64,000 nucleotides of DNA, taken from positions 14,102 through 78,101 of the forward strand of contig JBEKCS010000007.1 of the NCBI GenBank assembly GCA_050014755.1, given 5' to 3'. Numbering within the stretch: the stretch's first letter is position 1; each line of letters opens with the position of its first letter. The notes beneath the pieces were generated by a model. That model saw nothing but the letters and a program-made list of their open reading frames with translations. It had not been told where the DNA came from and did not search any database. Source of the DNA: Bog-756 sp050014755. GTDB taxonomy: Bacteria; Actinomycetota; Acidimicrobiia; Acidimicrobiales; RAAP-2. A program made the translations under genes and the position numbers. This document shows positions 16,423 through 25,151 of this stretch, in pieces.

Positions 16423-17531
16423 GCACGGGGGGTCGACCGGAGGGTTCGGGCGACCGGCACGCCCTGCCCGCCGTGCGGCCCGACCTGGTCGCGCTGGACG
16501 GTTACCACTCGGCCCAGGTGGACGTCGAGGTCCGGCTCAACACCAACGAGTCGCCCCTGGCGCCCCCGGCCGGGTGGCAGGAGGCGCTGAGCGCCGCCGT
16601 CGCCGACGTCGACTTCAACCGCTACCCCGACCGGGAGGCCGTCGGTCTGCGCGCCGCCCTGGCCGACAGCCACGGGGTCGACATCGACCAGGTCTTCTGC
16701 GCCAATGGCTCCAACGAGGTCCTCCAGTGCCTGTTGCTGGCCTACGGAGGCGGTTCGCGGACGGCCGCCCTGTTCGAGCCGACCTACACGCTCCACCGCC
16801 ACATCGCTCGGATCACCGCCACCGCGGTGGCCGCCGGACGGCGCCGGGACGACTTCTCCCTCGACCTCGACGAGGTGGCGCGCGTCCTGGCCGGGTCTGC
16901 CCCGGTCATCACCTTTCTGTGCTCACCGAACAACCCGAGCGGTCGGGCCGACACCCCCGACGAGATCGAGACGGTGGCGGGCCTGGCCCCGGGCCTGCTC
17001 GTCGTCGACGAGGCGTACGGTCAGTTCGCGCCGTCCTCGGCGCTCGACCTGAGGTCGGCGGATCCGGCGGGGACCCGCCACGTCGTGGTGGTACGCACCT
17101 TCTCCAAGACGTGGTCGATGGCCGGCGCGCGTCTGGGCTACCTGGTGGCCGACCCCGACGTGGTGCGGGCGTGCGAGCTGGTCGCCCTGCCCTACCACCT
17201 CGACTCGGTCACCCAGCTGGCCGGTCGTCTGGCCCTCGACTACATGCAGGAGATGAACGAGCGGGTGGCCGTCATCGCCGAAGAGCGCGGCAGGATCGCC
17301 GCGGCATTGGCCGAGATGCCGGTCGACACCTGGCCGTCGGACGCCAATTTCCTCCTGTTCCGGCCGATGACCAAGGAGGCGGGGGCGGTCTGGTCCGATC
17401 TCGTGTCGGCGTCGGTGCTCGTGCGAGACTGTTCGCAGTGGCCGGGGCTCACCGGATGCCTGCGGGTGACGGTGGGGCTCCCCGAGGAGAACGACCGGTT
17501 CCTGGCCGCGCTGACCGAAAGCCTGCGATGA
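16410..17531 (+). CDS. hisC: Histidinol-phosphate aminotransferase
   Basis: PLP-dependent aminotransferase of histidine synthesis, 373 residues, fold type I. Visible: LNTNESPLAPP, FNRYPD, ANGSNEVLQ, CSPNNPSGR, VVDEAYGQF, the PLP-lysine motif RTFSKTWSMAGARLGY and the C-terminal arginine region. ATG 16410 overlaps hisD by 13 bp and gives the expected N-terminus; longer frames are antisense-type sequence inside hisD. Its stop overlaps the hisB start (ATGA). Confidence 0.94.
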   Translation: MAGLGTGGRPEGSGDRHALPAVRPDLVALDGYHSAQVDVEVRLNTNESPLAPPAGWQEALSAAVADVDFNRYPDREAVGLRAALADSHGVDIDQVFCANGSNEVLQCLLLAYGGGSRTAALFEPTYTLHRHIARITATAVAAGRRRDDFSLDLDEVARVLAGSAPVITFLCSPNNPSGRADTPDEIETVAGLAPGLLVVDEAYGQFAPSSALDLRSADPAGTRHVVVVRTFSKTWSMAGARLGYLVADPDVVRACELVALPYHLDSVTQLAGRLALDYMQEMNERVAVIAEERGRIAAALAEMPVDTWPSDANFLLFRPMTKEAGAVWSDLVSASVLVRDCSQWPGLTGCLRVTVGLPEENDRFLAALTESLR

Positions 17532-18163
17532 GCCCAGCCGCCCCGACACCGAACGAACCCACGACCGGCGCACGGCGCGCCGCCCGGGTCGCCCGGTCGA
17601 CCAAGGAGACCTCGATCGAGGTCTCCGTCGACCTCGACGGCACCGGCGTCACCGAGATCGCCACCGGCCTGCCCTTCTTCGACCACATGCTGAGCCAGCT
17701 GGGCCGCCACGGGGGCATCGACCTGACGGTGGCCGCCGACGGGGACCTCGAGGTCGACGCCCACCACACCGTCGAGGATGTCGGCATCGCCCTCGGTGAG
17801 GTGGTGGCCGAGGCACTGGGCGACAAGGCCGGCGTGCGGCGGTTCGCGTCGATCTCGCTCCCGCTCGACGAGGCGCTGGTCGACGTGGCCCTCGACCTTT
17901 CCGGCCGGCCGTTCCTGGCCTACGGCATCGAGTTCGCCCCCGACACCCCCGGTCTCGGGAGCCCGCCCTTCGACCCCCAGCTGGCCGAGGAGTTCTGGCG
18001 CGCCTTCGTGACGGCGGCGGGGATCACGCTCCACGTCCGGCTGGTGACCGGCCGGAACACCCACCACATCGTCGAGGCGTCGTTCAAGGCGGTGGCCCGG
18101 TCGCTCAAGGAGGCGATGCGGGTCGAGGGCGGGGGCATCCCCTCGACCAAGGGTCAGCTGTGA
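17528..18163 (+). CDS. hisB: Imidazoleglycerol-phosphate dehydratase
   Basis: Monofunctional IGPD of 211 residues. Mn-binding motifs include GLPFFDHMLSQLGRH, the duplicated DAHHTVEDVGIALGE and NTHHIVEASFKAVARSL. A low-complexity N-terminal 20 residues precede the STKETSIEVSV core. ATG 17528 overlaps the hisC stop (ATGA). The next gene starts 17 bp downstream. Confidence 0.96.
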   Translation: MSPAAPTPNEPTTGARRAARVARSTKETSIEVSVDLDGTGVTEIATGLPFFDHMLSQLGRHGGIDLTVAADGDLEVDAHHTVEDVGIALGEVVAEALGDKAGVRRFASISLPLDEALVDVALDLSGRPFLAYGIEFAPDTPGLGSPPFDPQLAEEFWRAFVTAAGITLHVRLVTGRNTHHIVEASFKAVARSLKEAMRVEGGGIPSTKGQL

Positions 18164-18179
18164 CGCGCCCCCCGTTCCG

Positions 18180-18797
18180 GTGATCGCGGTCCTCGACTAC
18201 GGGATCGGGAACCTTCGGTCGGCCGAGAAGGCCCTGCAGCACGTCGGGGCCGACGCCCGGCTGGTGGACGATCCCGAGCTCGCGGCCACCGCGGCGGGCA
18301 TCGTCCTGCCCGGCGTGGGCGCGTTCGGGCCCTGCGCCGCCGCCCTGGCGTCGAGCGGGCTCGGCGAGGTCGCCCTCGATGCGGTGGCCCGCGGGATTCC
18401 GTTCCTCGGGATCTGCGTCGGGTTCCAACTGCTCTACGAGGGTTCCGAGGAGGAACCGTCCGCGGCCGGGCTCGGCATCCTTGCCGGGACGGTCCGCCGG
18501 CTCCCCGCAGGGGTGAAGCACCCGCAGATGCAGTGGAACGTCCTCGACGTCGCCGACTCGACGCTCCTGGCCGGTGTGCCCGACCCGGCATGGGTCTACT
18601 TCGTCCACTCCTACGCTCCCGAGTGCACCGAGGACACCACCGCCACCTGCGACTACGGCGGTCCGGTGGTGGCCGCGGCCGAACGGGGTCCGGTGTGGGG
18701 CACCCAGTTCCACCCCGAAAAGTCGGGTCCGGTCGGCCTCGGCATCCTGGCCAACTTCGTCGCCGCGGTGGACGCCACCACGGGCGCCGTCGCCTGA
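18180..18797 (+). CDS. hisH: Imidazole glycerol phosphate synthase, glutaminase subunit
   Basis: Class I glutamine amidotransferase that feeds ammonia to HisF. 205 residues; YGIGNLRSAEKAL at the N-terminus, nucleophile Cys in FLGICVGFQLL, and the catalytic His/Glu in TQFHPEKSG. The GTG start is supported by the family N-terminus (VIAVLDYGIGN). Its stop overlaps hisA by one base (TGATG). Confidence 0.95.
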   Translation: MIAVLDYGIGNLRSAEKALQHVGADARLVDDPELAATAAGIVLPGVGAFGPCAAALASSGLGEVALDAVARGIPFLGICVGFQLLYEGSEEEPSAAGLGILAGTVRRLPAGVKHPQMQWNVLDVADSTLLAGVPDPAWVYFVHSYAPECTEDTTATCDYGGPVVAAAERGPVWGTQFHPEKSGPVGLGILANFVAAVDATTGAVA

Positions 18798-19564
18798 TGG
18801 ACCTGTACCCGGCCATCGACATCCGCGACGGAGGGGCGGTGCGCCTCACCCAGGGCGACTTCGACCGCCAGAGCAGCTACGGCGACCCGGTGGAGCTGGC
18901 CGCCCGCTTCGTCGCCGCCGGTGCCCCGTGGCTGCACGTGGTCGACCTCGACGCCGCCCGGTCCGGTCAGCCGGTCAACCGGGCGACCGTCCTGGCCATC
19001 GCCCGCTCGGTCGACGTCCCGGTGCAGACCGGCGGGGGCGTGCGCACCGAAGCGGACGTCGACCAGCTCCTCGAGGGGGGGCTCGCCCGGGTGGTCCTCG
19101 GCACGGCCGCGCTGGACGACCCCGGCCTGGTGCGCCGGGCCACGGCCGCCCACCCGGGCAGGATCGCACTGGGGCTCGACTACCGCCGGACGCCCGACGG
19201 GCGGGCCGAGGTCGCCGTGCGGGGGTGGGAGCAGGCGTCGGGCCGCACGGTCGGCGACCTGCTCGACGAGGTGGCCGGCGCCGGGCTGGCCGCGGTCGTC
19301 GCCACCTCGATCGACCGGGACGGCACGTTGTCCGGTCCCGACCTCGACGGCCTGTGCGCCGTCCTGTCGTCGACCGACGTGGCCGTCATCGCCTCGGGTG
19401 GCGTGGGGTCGGTGGCCGACATCGAGGCCCTGGCCCGGCTCGAGGCACCCGCTCCGTCCGGCGGTTCCCCCCGTCGGCTGCTGGGGGCGATCACCGGCAA
19501 GGCACTGGTCGACGGCCGGATGACGGTGGAGGAGGGGGTGGACGCATGCGCACGGTGCGGGTGA
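18797..19564 (+). CDS. hisA: ProFAR isomerase
   Basis: (beta/alpha)8-barrel isomerase of histidine synthesis, 255 residues: YPAIDIRDGGAVRLTQGDF, VDLDAARSGQPVN, QTGGGVRTEADV and SIDRDGTLSGPDL. An extra Pro/Ser-rich loop (LEAPAPSGGSPRR) lies before the C-terminal ITGKALVDGRMTVEE. In several actinobacteria the equivalent enzyme (PriA) also does the TrpF reaction, but a separate trpF exists at 36.3 kb, so dual function is not needed here. It overlaps hisF by 19 bp. Confidence 0.93.
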   Translation: MDLYPAIDIRDGGAVRLTQGDFDRQSSYGDPVELAARFVAAGAPWLHVVDLDAARSGQPVNRATVLAIARSVDVPVQTGGGVRTEADVDQLLEGGLARVVLGTAALDDPGLVRRATAAHPGRIALGLDYRRTPDGRAEVAVRGWEQASGRTVGDLLDEVAGAGLAAVVATSIDRDGTLSGPDLDGLCAVLSSTDVAVIASGGVGSVADIEALARLEAPAPSGGSPRRLLGAITGKALVDGRMTVEEGVDACARCG

Positions 19565-20322
19565 TCCCCTGCCTCGACGTCGACGACGGCCGGGTGGTCA
19601 AGGGCGTGCAGTTCACCGACCTGTTCGATGCCGGCGACCCGGTCGAGTTGGCCGCCCGCTACGACCGCCAGGGAGCCGACGAGCTCGTCTTCCTCGACAT
19701 CACCGCGTCGTCGGACAACCGGCGCACCATGGTCGATGTCGTGGCCCGGACGGCCGACGAAGTGTTCATCCCCTTCACCGTCGGCGGCGGGGTCCGAGCG
19801 GTCGGCGACGCCCGGCAGCTCCTGCGGGCCGGCGCCGACAAGGTGGGCGTCAACACCGCGGCGGTCGACCGGCCCGAGCTCGTCGCCGAGCTGGCCGACG
19901 AATTCGGCAGTCAGTGCGTGGTCGTCGCCGTCGACGCCCGACGGCGGATCGGCGGGGACGGTCCGGCTCCGGCGTGGGAGGTGTTCACCCACGGAGGGCG
20001 CACGTCCACCGGCATCGACGCCGTGGCGTGGGCCGAGCGGTGCGCAGGGTTGGGTGCGGGCGAGTTGCTGGTGACGTCGATGGACCGCGACGGAACCCGG
20101 GACGGATTCGATCTCGAGCTCACCCGACAGATCGCCGACCGGTGCCCGGTCCCCCTGGTGGCGTCGGGAGGCGTGGGCGAACTCGACCACCTGGTCGAGG
20201 GGGCCCTGCAGGGGGCGGCCGACGCCGTCCTGGCCGCATCGATCTTCCACCTCGGTGAGTTCACCATCGCCGAGGCGAAGCGGCACCTGGCCGCGGCCGG
20301 GGTCGCCGTCCGACCCGTCTGA
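19546..20322 (+). CDS. hisF: Imidazole glycerol phosphate synthase, cyclase subunit
   Basis: Barrel enzyme that forms IGP and AICAR, 258 residues. Catalytic Asp motifs are VIPCLDVDDGRVVKGVQF and SMDRDGTRDGFD; other family signatures are PFTVGGGV, GADKVGVNTAAV and PLVASGGVGEL. ATG 19546 lies inside hisA (19-bp overlap), consistent with coupling. Confidence 0.96.
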   Translation: MRTVRVIPCLDVDDGRVVKGVQFTDLFDAGDPVELAARYDRQGADELVFLDITASSDNRRTMVDVVARTADEVFIPFTVGGGVRAVGDARQLLRAGADKVGVNTAAVDRPELVAELADEFGSQCVVVAVDARRRIGGDGPAPAWEVFTHGGRTSTGIDAVAWAERCAGLGAGELLVTSMDRDGTRDGFDLELTRQIADRCPVPLVASGGVGELDHLVEGALQGAADAVLAASIFHLGEFTIAEAKRHLAAAGVAVRPV

Positions 20323-20372
20323 GGGGCGCAGTCGGCGACGGTCGCCAGGTTCGGGTCCCACCAGGCCTGCGG

Positions 20373-20378
20373 TAGCCT
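20373..20378 (+). promoter_or_regulatory. -10 hexamer TAGCCT, leaderless promoter
   Basis: TAGCCT, 6 nt, then GTG 20385. It suggests that the GroES-like gene has its own promoter inside the his run. Confidence 0.5.
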
Positions 20379-20384
20379 GCGACT

Positions 20385-20747
20385 GTGGCAACCACAACCT
20401 CGGAGGCGCCGGCGACCGGCACGGACGGCGACGACGCCAAGCTCCCGATCAACGTCCTGGCCGATCGCGTCCTGGTCCGGGTGGGTCAGGCCGAGGGCGA
20501 GCGGCGGTCCCGGGCGGGGATCCTGATTCCGGCCACCGCCCAGGTGTCGCGCCGGCTGACCTGGGCGAGGACCGTGGCCGTCGGGCCCCATGTGCGCTCG
20601 GTCAAAGTGGGGGACAACGTCCTGTTCAACCCCGAGGACCGCTTCGAGGTCGAGGTGCAGGGCGAGGAGTACGTGATCCTGCGCGAGCGCGACGTCCATG
20701 CCGTGGCCGCCACCCGGTTCGACGGTGGCACCGGCCTCTACCTCTGA
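20385..20747 (+). CDS. GroES/Cpn10-fold protein
   Basis: 120 residues resembling co-chaperonin 10: NVLADRVLVRVGQAEGERRSRAGILIP at the N-terminal strand, KVGDNVLFNPEDRFEVEVQGEEYVILRERDVHAV at the C-terminal half. The mobile loop region differs from standard GroES (ATAQVSRRLTWARTVAVG), no groEL is adjacent, and the gene sits between hisF and hisI. It may be a divergent paralogue rather than the housekeeping co-chaperonin. Confidence 0.7.
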   Translation: MATTTSEAPATGTDGDDAKLPINVLADRVLVRVGQAEGERRSRAGILIPATAQVSRRLTWARTVAVGPHVRSVKVGDNVLFNPEDRFEVEVQGEEYVILRERDVHAVAATRFDGGTGLYL

Positions 20748-20807
20748 CCCGGCCCGACACCGACCGATCCTGAACGACACCGATCCGGAACCACAGGGAG
20801 AAGACCC

Positions 20808-21221
20808 GTGACCGCCCCCACCCCCCAGCCCACCTACGTCGCCACTCCCGTCCCCCATTCGGCCGAGGAGTTGGAGGCCATCGCCTTCAACAGCGACGGG
20901 CTGGTGGGCGCCATCGTCCAGGACGCGTCGGACGGCTCCGTCCTGATGTTCGCCTGGATGAACGCCGAGTCACTGGCCAAGACGCTCGAGACCGGCCGCA
21001 CCTGGTTCTGGAGCCGCAGCCGCCAGGAGTTCTGGTGCAAGGGCGAGACGTCCGGCGACCGCCAGTACGTTCGCCGCGTCGCCTACGACTGCGACGGTGA
21101 CGCGCTGCTGGTCACCGTGGACCAGGAGGGTGCGGGTGCCTGCCACACCGGCCACCGCAGCTGCTTCTACCGCGCCTTCGGCGACGGCCTGGCCGCCGGC
21201 AACGACCCGTCCCGCCCGTGA
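20808..21221 (+). CDS. hisI: Phosphoribosyl-AMP cyclohydrolase
   Basis: Opens the purine ring of PR-AMP, step 3 of histidine synthesis. 137 residues, HisI domain only (no HisE fusion). Motifs: VLMFAWMNAESLAKTLETG, TWFWSRSRQEFWCKGETSG, the metal-binding DCDGDALLV and GAGACHTGHRSCFYR. A ribosome-binding site (CAGGGAGAAG) precedes GTG 20808. Its stop overlaps trpE (GTGA), tying histidine and tryptophan genes together. Confidence 0.95.
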   Translation: MTAPTPQPTYVATPVPHSAEELEAIAFNSDGLVGAIVQDASDGSVLMFAWMNAESLAKTLETGRTWFWSRSRQEFWCKGETSGDRQYVRRVAYDCDGDALLVTVDQEGAGACHTGHRSCFYRAFGDGLAAGNDPSRP

Positions 21222-22771
21222 CCGTCCCGCTCGGCCCCGGGGCCGAAGGCTTCCGAGCCCTGGCCCGTGCCCACCGGATCGTCCCGGTCTGGCGCGAGCT
21301 GGTGGCCGACACGGTGACCCCGGTCGCCGCCTTCCTCCAGATCGTGGGGACCGGGGACACCAGCGGCTTCCTGCTCGAGTCGGTCGAGGGCGGCGAGCGC
21401 TGGGGCCGGTACTCGTTCATCGGACGAAACCCGTTGGCCACGGTCGTGACCCACGGCACCGAGGTCACGACCAGGGGTGACCTCGACCTCGACGCCCTGT
21501 GCGGGGGAGGGGTTTCCGGGTCGCACGGAGTGCTCGCCGCGCTCGAGTCGATCCTGTCGGCCGTCGACTCGCCGGACCTGCCCGACCTGCCGCCGCTCCA
21601 CGCCGGCCTGGTCGGCTACCTCGGCTACGACGTGGTCCGCGAGGTCGAGCACCTGCCGAACACACCGCCCGACGACCTGGGCCAGCCCGACGCCGTGCTG
21701 GCCGTGATCGGTCAGCTGGCCGCCTTCGACCACTGGCGCCAGCGGGTGGTGCTCATCGACAACGTGGTGATCGACCCGACCTGGACCAGCGACGACCTCG
21801 ACCGGGCCCACGCCGAAGCCGAGGCCCGCCTCGACCAGCTGGCCGCCGACTGCGTCCGCCCCACGGTCGAGGCCCCCCGACTGCTCCCACCCCGCCAGGC
21901 CCCGCCGGACGACGTCACCCGGACGATGAGCGACGCCTCCTACCAGGACGCGGTCCGGGCGGCCAAGGAGCACGTCCTGGTGGGCGACATCTTCCAGGTG
22001 GTGCTGTCCCAGCGCTTCGACATCGGCGCACTCGGGGCGGACCCCTTCGACGTCTACCGGGTCCTGCGACTGGTGAACCCCAGCCCGTACCTGTACTTCC
22101 TCCGGTTTCCCGAGGTCACGGTGGTCGGTGCCTCGCCCGAGCCGATGGTCCGCTTGCGGGAGGGAACGGTGATCTCCCGCCCCATCGCCGGTTCGCGCCC
22201 CCGGGGGGCCACGCCGGAGGAGGACGCCCGCCTGGAGGGGGAGCTGGTCGAGGACCCGAAGGAGGTGGCCGAGCACGTGATGCTGATCGACCTGGCCCGC
22301 AACGACGTGGGGCGGGTGGTCCGCTTCGGTACCGAGGTGGTCGACGAGGTCATGGTGGTCGAGCGCTACAGCCACATCATGCACCTGACCTCCCAGGTGT
22401 CCGGACAGCTCGCACCGGGCAAGGGACCGATCGACGTGTTGCGGGCCACCCTGCCGGCCGGCACGCTGTCCGGGGCGCCGAAGGTGCGGGCCATGGAGAT
22501 CATCGACGACCTCGAGCCCACCAAGCGCGGCGTCTACGGCGGCGTCGTCGGGTACCTCGATTTTTCGGGCAACCTCGACACGGCCATCGCCATCCGCACC
22601 ATGACCGTCGCGCCGGACGGGCGGGCCTCGGTCCAGGCCGGCGCGGGCATCGTGGCCGACAGTGACCCGGCCACCGAGAACGAGGAGTGCGCCCACAAGG
22701 CGGCCGCGCTCCTGTCGGCGGTGGCCATGGCCCGGGCCGCGGGGTCGGCCGGGTCGGGAGGAGCTGCGTGA
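21218..22771 (+). CDS. trpE: Anthranilate synthase component I
   Basis: Chorismate to anthranilate, the first tryptophan step, using ammonia from TrpG (not in the window). 517 residues. The N-terminal LLESVEGGERWGRYSFIG carries the feedback-inhibition LLES motif; the C-terminal chorismate-binding domain has FQVVLSQRF, GASPEPMVRL, RPIAGSRPRG, EHVMLIDLARNDVGRV and GVVGYLDFSGN. GTG 21218 overlaps hisI and the stop overlaps the YgfZ-like gene (GTGA), so all three are coupled. Confidence 0.95.
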   Translation: MTVPLGPGAEGFRALARAHRIVPVWRELVADTVTPVAAFLQIVGTGDTSGFLLESVEGGERWGRYSFIGRNPLATVVTHGTEVTTRGDLDLDALCGGGVSGSHGVLAALESILSAVDSPDLPDLPPLHAGLVGYLGYDVVREVEHLPNTPPDDLGQPDAVLAVIGQLAAFDHWRQRVVLIDNVVIDPTWTSDDLDRAHAEAEARLDQLAADCVRPTVEAPRLLPPRQAPPDDVTRTMSDASYQDAVRAAKEHVLVGDIFQVVLSQRFDIGALGADPFDVYRVLRLVNPSPYLYFLRFPEVTVVGASPEPMVRLREGTVISRPIAGSRPRGATPEEDARLEGELVEDPKEVAEHVMLIDLARNDVGRVVRFGTEVVDEVMVVERYSHIMHLTSQVSGQLAPGKGPIDVLRATLPAGTLSGAPKVRAMEIIDDLEPTKRGVYGGVVGYLDFSGNLDTAIAIRTMTVAPDGRASVQAGAGIVADSDPATENEECAHKAAALLSAVAMARAAGSAGSGGAA

Positions 22772-23730
22772 GCCACTGGACGGCGGTGGCGCCCGACGAC
22801 GGCTACGGGGCGCTGCAGTCGGGACTCGGTGCCCGGATGGTCGACCGGGACGTCTTGTCCGTCTCCGGACCCGATGCGCGAAGTTACCTGCAGGGGCAGT
22901 GCAGTCAGGACCTCGACCCGTTGGGCGTCGGTGAGTCGGTCGAGTCACTCATCCTCAGTCCCCAGGGCAAGATCGACGCCTACGTGCGGATCAGCCGCAC
23001 CGGCGAGGACCGCTACGTGCTGGACATGGACGCCGGTTGCGGCGACGACGCCCGGGCGCGACTCGAGCGCTTCCGTCTGCGCACCAAGGTGGCCATCGAG
23101 CCGTTGGAGTGGGCGTGCCTCTCGGTGCGCGGCCCCGAGGCCGCGGGTGTCGCCGCGGGCGTGGCCGTCACCGAGCTCGTCCTTCCGGTGGTGTGGACGG
23201 GTTGGTCGGGCACGGACCTGCTCGGGCCACGTCCCGCAGACGACCCGGACCTGGTCTCGTGGATGCCGGCCGGTGCCGTGCGGTGCGGCGTGGAGGCGTG
23301 GGAGTCGGCGCGCATCGCCGCGGGGGTGCCGGTCGGCGGCCGCGAGGTGACCGGGTCGACCATCGCCGCCGAGGTCGGGCTGGTCGACCGGACCGTCTCG
23401 TTCACCAAGGGCTGCTTCACCGGTCAGGAATTGGTGGCCCGGCTCGACGCCCGCGGGTCGAAGGTGGCGCGTTCGCTGTCCGGGGTGGTGGTGCCCGACG
23501 GCCCACGTCCACCCGTGGGGTCGGCCGTGTGGACGGCCGACGGCGAGCACGAGGTCGGGACACTCTCATCGTTGGCGCGGTCGCCCGGGACGGGCGTCTT
23601 CGTCGGACTGGCCACGCTCCATCGGCGGGTGATCCCGCCCGCGGCCGTCGTGGTCCGGTGGAACGCCGACGGCACGGAGGTCGAGGTGGCGGCCGACGCC
23701 AGGCCCCTGCCGCTCGCTCCGGGGACCTGA
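22768..23730 (+). CDS. YgfZ/GcvT-like folate-binding protein
   Basis: 320 residues of the YgfZ family, which helps Fe-S cluster enzymes and binds tetrahydrofolate. The diagnostic motif KGCFTGQELVAR is intact, preceded by the GcvT-type sequence YLQGQCSQDL and SPQGKIDAYVR. GTG 22768 overlaps the trpE stop by 4 bp (GTGA). Co-transcription with biosynthetic genes is unusual but may just reflect a long operon. Confidence 0.85.
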   Translation: MSHWTAVAPDDGYGALQSGLGARMVDRDVLSVSGPDARSYLQGQCSQDLDPLGVGESVESLILSPQGKIDAYVRISRTGEDRYVLDMDAGCGDDARARLERFRLRTKVAIEPLEWACLSVRGPEAAGVAAGVAVTELVLPVVWTGWSGTDLLGPRPADDPDLVSWMPAGAVRCGVEAWESARIAAGVPVGGREVTGSTIAAEVGLVDRTVSFTKGCFTGQELVARLDARGSKVARSLSGVVVPDGPRPPVGSAVWTADGEHEVGTLSSLARSPGTGVFVGLATLHRRVIPPAAVVVRWNADGTEVEVAADARPLPLAPGT

Positions 23731-23829
23731 ACGCGCGAGGGGCGGTCGGCGGGGCGCGATACTTTCCCCGCAGACGGGCACCGACCGGTGGACGACCGTG
23801 ATGGCGCCCGAACGAGTGGGGGAGAGCAG

Positions 23830-24990
23830 ATGACGACCGACGCACCATCGGGCCAGGCCGCGGCCGCAGAAGCCGAGCACATCACCACGTCGACCCGCGA
23901 CCCCGGTGAGATGCGGGTCCGGTTCGAACAGTGGCTGCGGGTCACGTTGCCGGAAGGCAACGACGCCGAAGTGATCGAACTGACCAGCCCAGCCAGCAAC
24001 GGCATGTCCTCGGAGACGCTGTTGGTGACCGCCCGCTGGTGCGAAGACACTGGCACCGTCGAGCGCCGCCTGGTGGCGCGGGTCGAACCGCCGGCGACCG
24101 ACTACCCGGTGTTCACCACCTACGACCTCGACATGCAGTTCCAGGTCATGCGCCTGGTGTCGGCCCACACCGACGTGCCCGTGCCCCGAACCCACTGGTA
24201 CGAGCCGGACCCGTCGGTGCTCGGCGGCGCGTTCTTCGTCATGGACCAGGTCGACGGGATGGTGCCGCCCGACGTGCTCCCGTACACGTTCGGCGACAAC
24301 TGGGTGCACGACGGCACCGAGGAGGCGAGGCGGACCATCCAGGAGTCGGCCATACGGGCCGCGGCCGGAATCCACTCCATCACCCCGGACCGCCACGACC
24401 TGTCATTCCTCCAGTTCGACCAGCCGGGATCGACGGCCCTCGAGCGCAATCTCAACCAGTGGAAGGCGTACAAGGAGTGGGTCGTGCAGGACGATCGGTC
24501 GCCGCTGCTCGACGAGTGCTTCGACTGGCTCACCGCCAACATGCCGACCGACGTGAGCGCCGACGCCCTGTCGTGGGGCGACGGGCGGATCGGCAACATG
24601 ATGTTCCGGGACAACGAGGTGGTCGCCGTACTCGACTGGGAGATGGCAGGCGTGGCCCCACCCGAGGTGGATCTGGGGTGGATGTGCTACCTCCATCTGT
24701 TCTTCCAGGACCTCGCCGTCCAGCTCGGCGTCCCCGGGCTGCCCGACATGTTCCGCCCGGTCGACGTGCGCGCCGCCTACACCGCGGCCTCCGGCCATCC
24801 GATCGGGGACCTCACCTGGCACATCGCCTACGCGGCCATGCGGCACGGGGCGATCATGCGTCGGGTGACCGAGCGGTCGATCTTCTTCGGGGAGGTGGAA
24901 CGGCCCGCCGATATCGACGACCTGATCATGCACCGGGCGACCTTGGTCGGCATGCTCGACGGCACGTACTGGGAGGGCGTCGCTCTCTGA
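23830..24990 (+). CDS. Aminoglycoside-phosphotransferase-fold kinase
   Basis: 386 residues, APH/choline-kinase fold, closer to the acyl-CoA-dehydrogenase-associated kinases than to drug-resistance enzymes. Catalytic loop SWGDGRIGNMMF keeps Asp and Asn but has Trp where kinases usually have His. The Mg-binding loop is VLDWEMAGVAPPEVDLGW. ATG 23830 follows a good ribosome-binding site (GGGGGAGAG). The frame opens 42 bp earlier without one. The substrate is unknown; there is no reason to infer antibiotic resistance. Confidence 0.78.
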   Translation: MTTDAPSGQAAAAEAEHITTSTRDPGEMRVRFEQWLRVTLPEGNDAEVIELTSPASNGMSSETLLVTARWCEDTGTVERRLVARVEPPATDYPVFTTYDLDMQFQVMRLVSAHTDVPVPRTHWYEPDPSVLGGAFFVMDQVDGMVPPDVLPYTFGDNWVHDGTEEARRTIQESAIRAAAGIHSITPDRHDLSFLQFDQPGSTALERNLNQWKAYKEWVVQDDRSPLLDECFDWLTANMPTDVSADALSWGDGRIGNMMFRDNEVVAVLDWEMAGVAPPEVDLGWMCYLHLFFQDLAVQLGVPGLPDMFRPVDVRAAYTAASGHPIGDLTWHIAYAAMRHGAIMRRVTERSIFFGEVERPADIDDLIMHRATLVGMLDGTYWEGVAL

Positions 24991-25151
24991 GATGCCGGGT
25001 GGTGGGGGAGGGAACTCTTCTCCCTTGCCATCGGCCGATCTTCAGGCGGCTGATCCACCGCGCTATCGGGGTCGCCTTCTCACTCGTGATGCTGTGGGGA
25101 ACTACCGAGCGTCGCTGAACGAGGCACGTCGAGATGTGTGGACATCCGTTG

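Noticed and set aside
18797..19564. HisA acting as dual-function PriA
   Set aside because: A separate intact trpF is present at 36.3 kb, so a double role is not needed.
23830..24990. Aminoglycoside resistance kinase
   Set aside because: The fold matches, but the sequence lies nearer to general APH-fold kinases and the catalytic loop begins with Trp; no resistance context.
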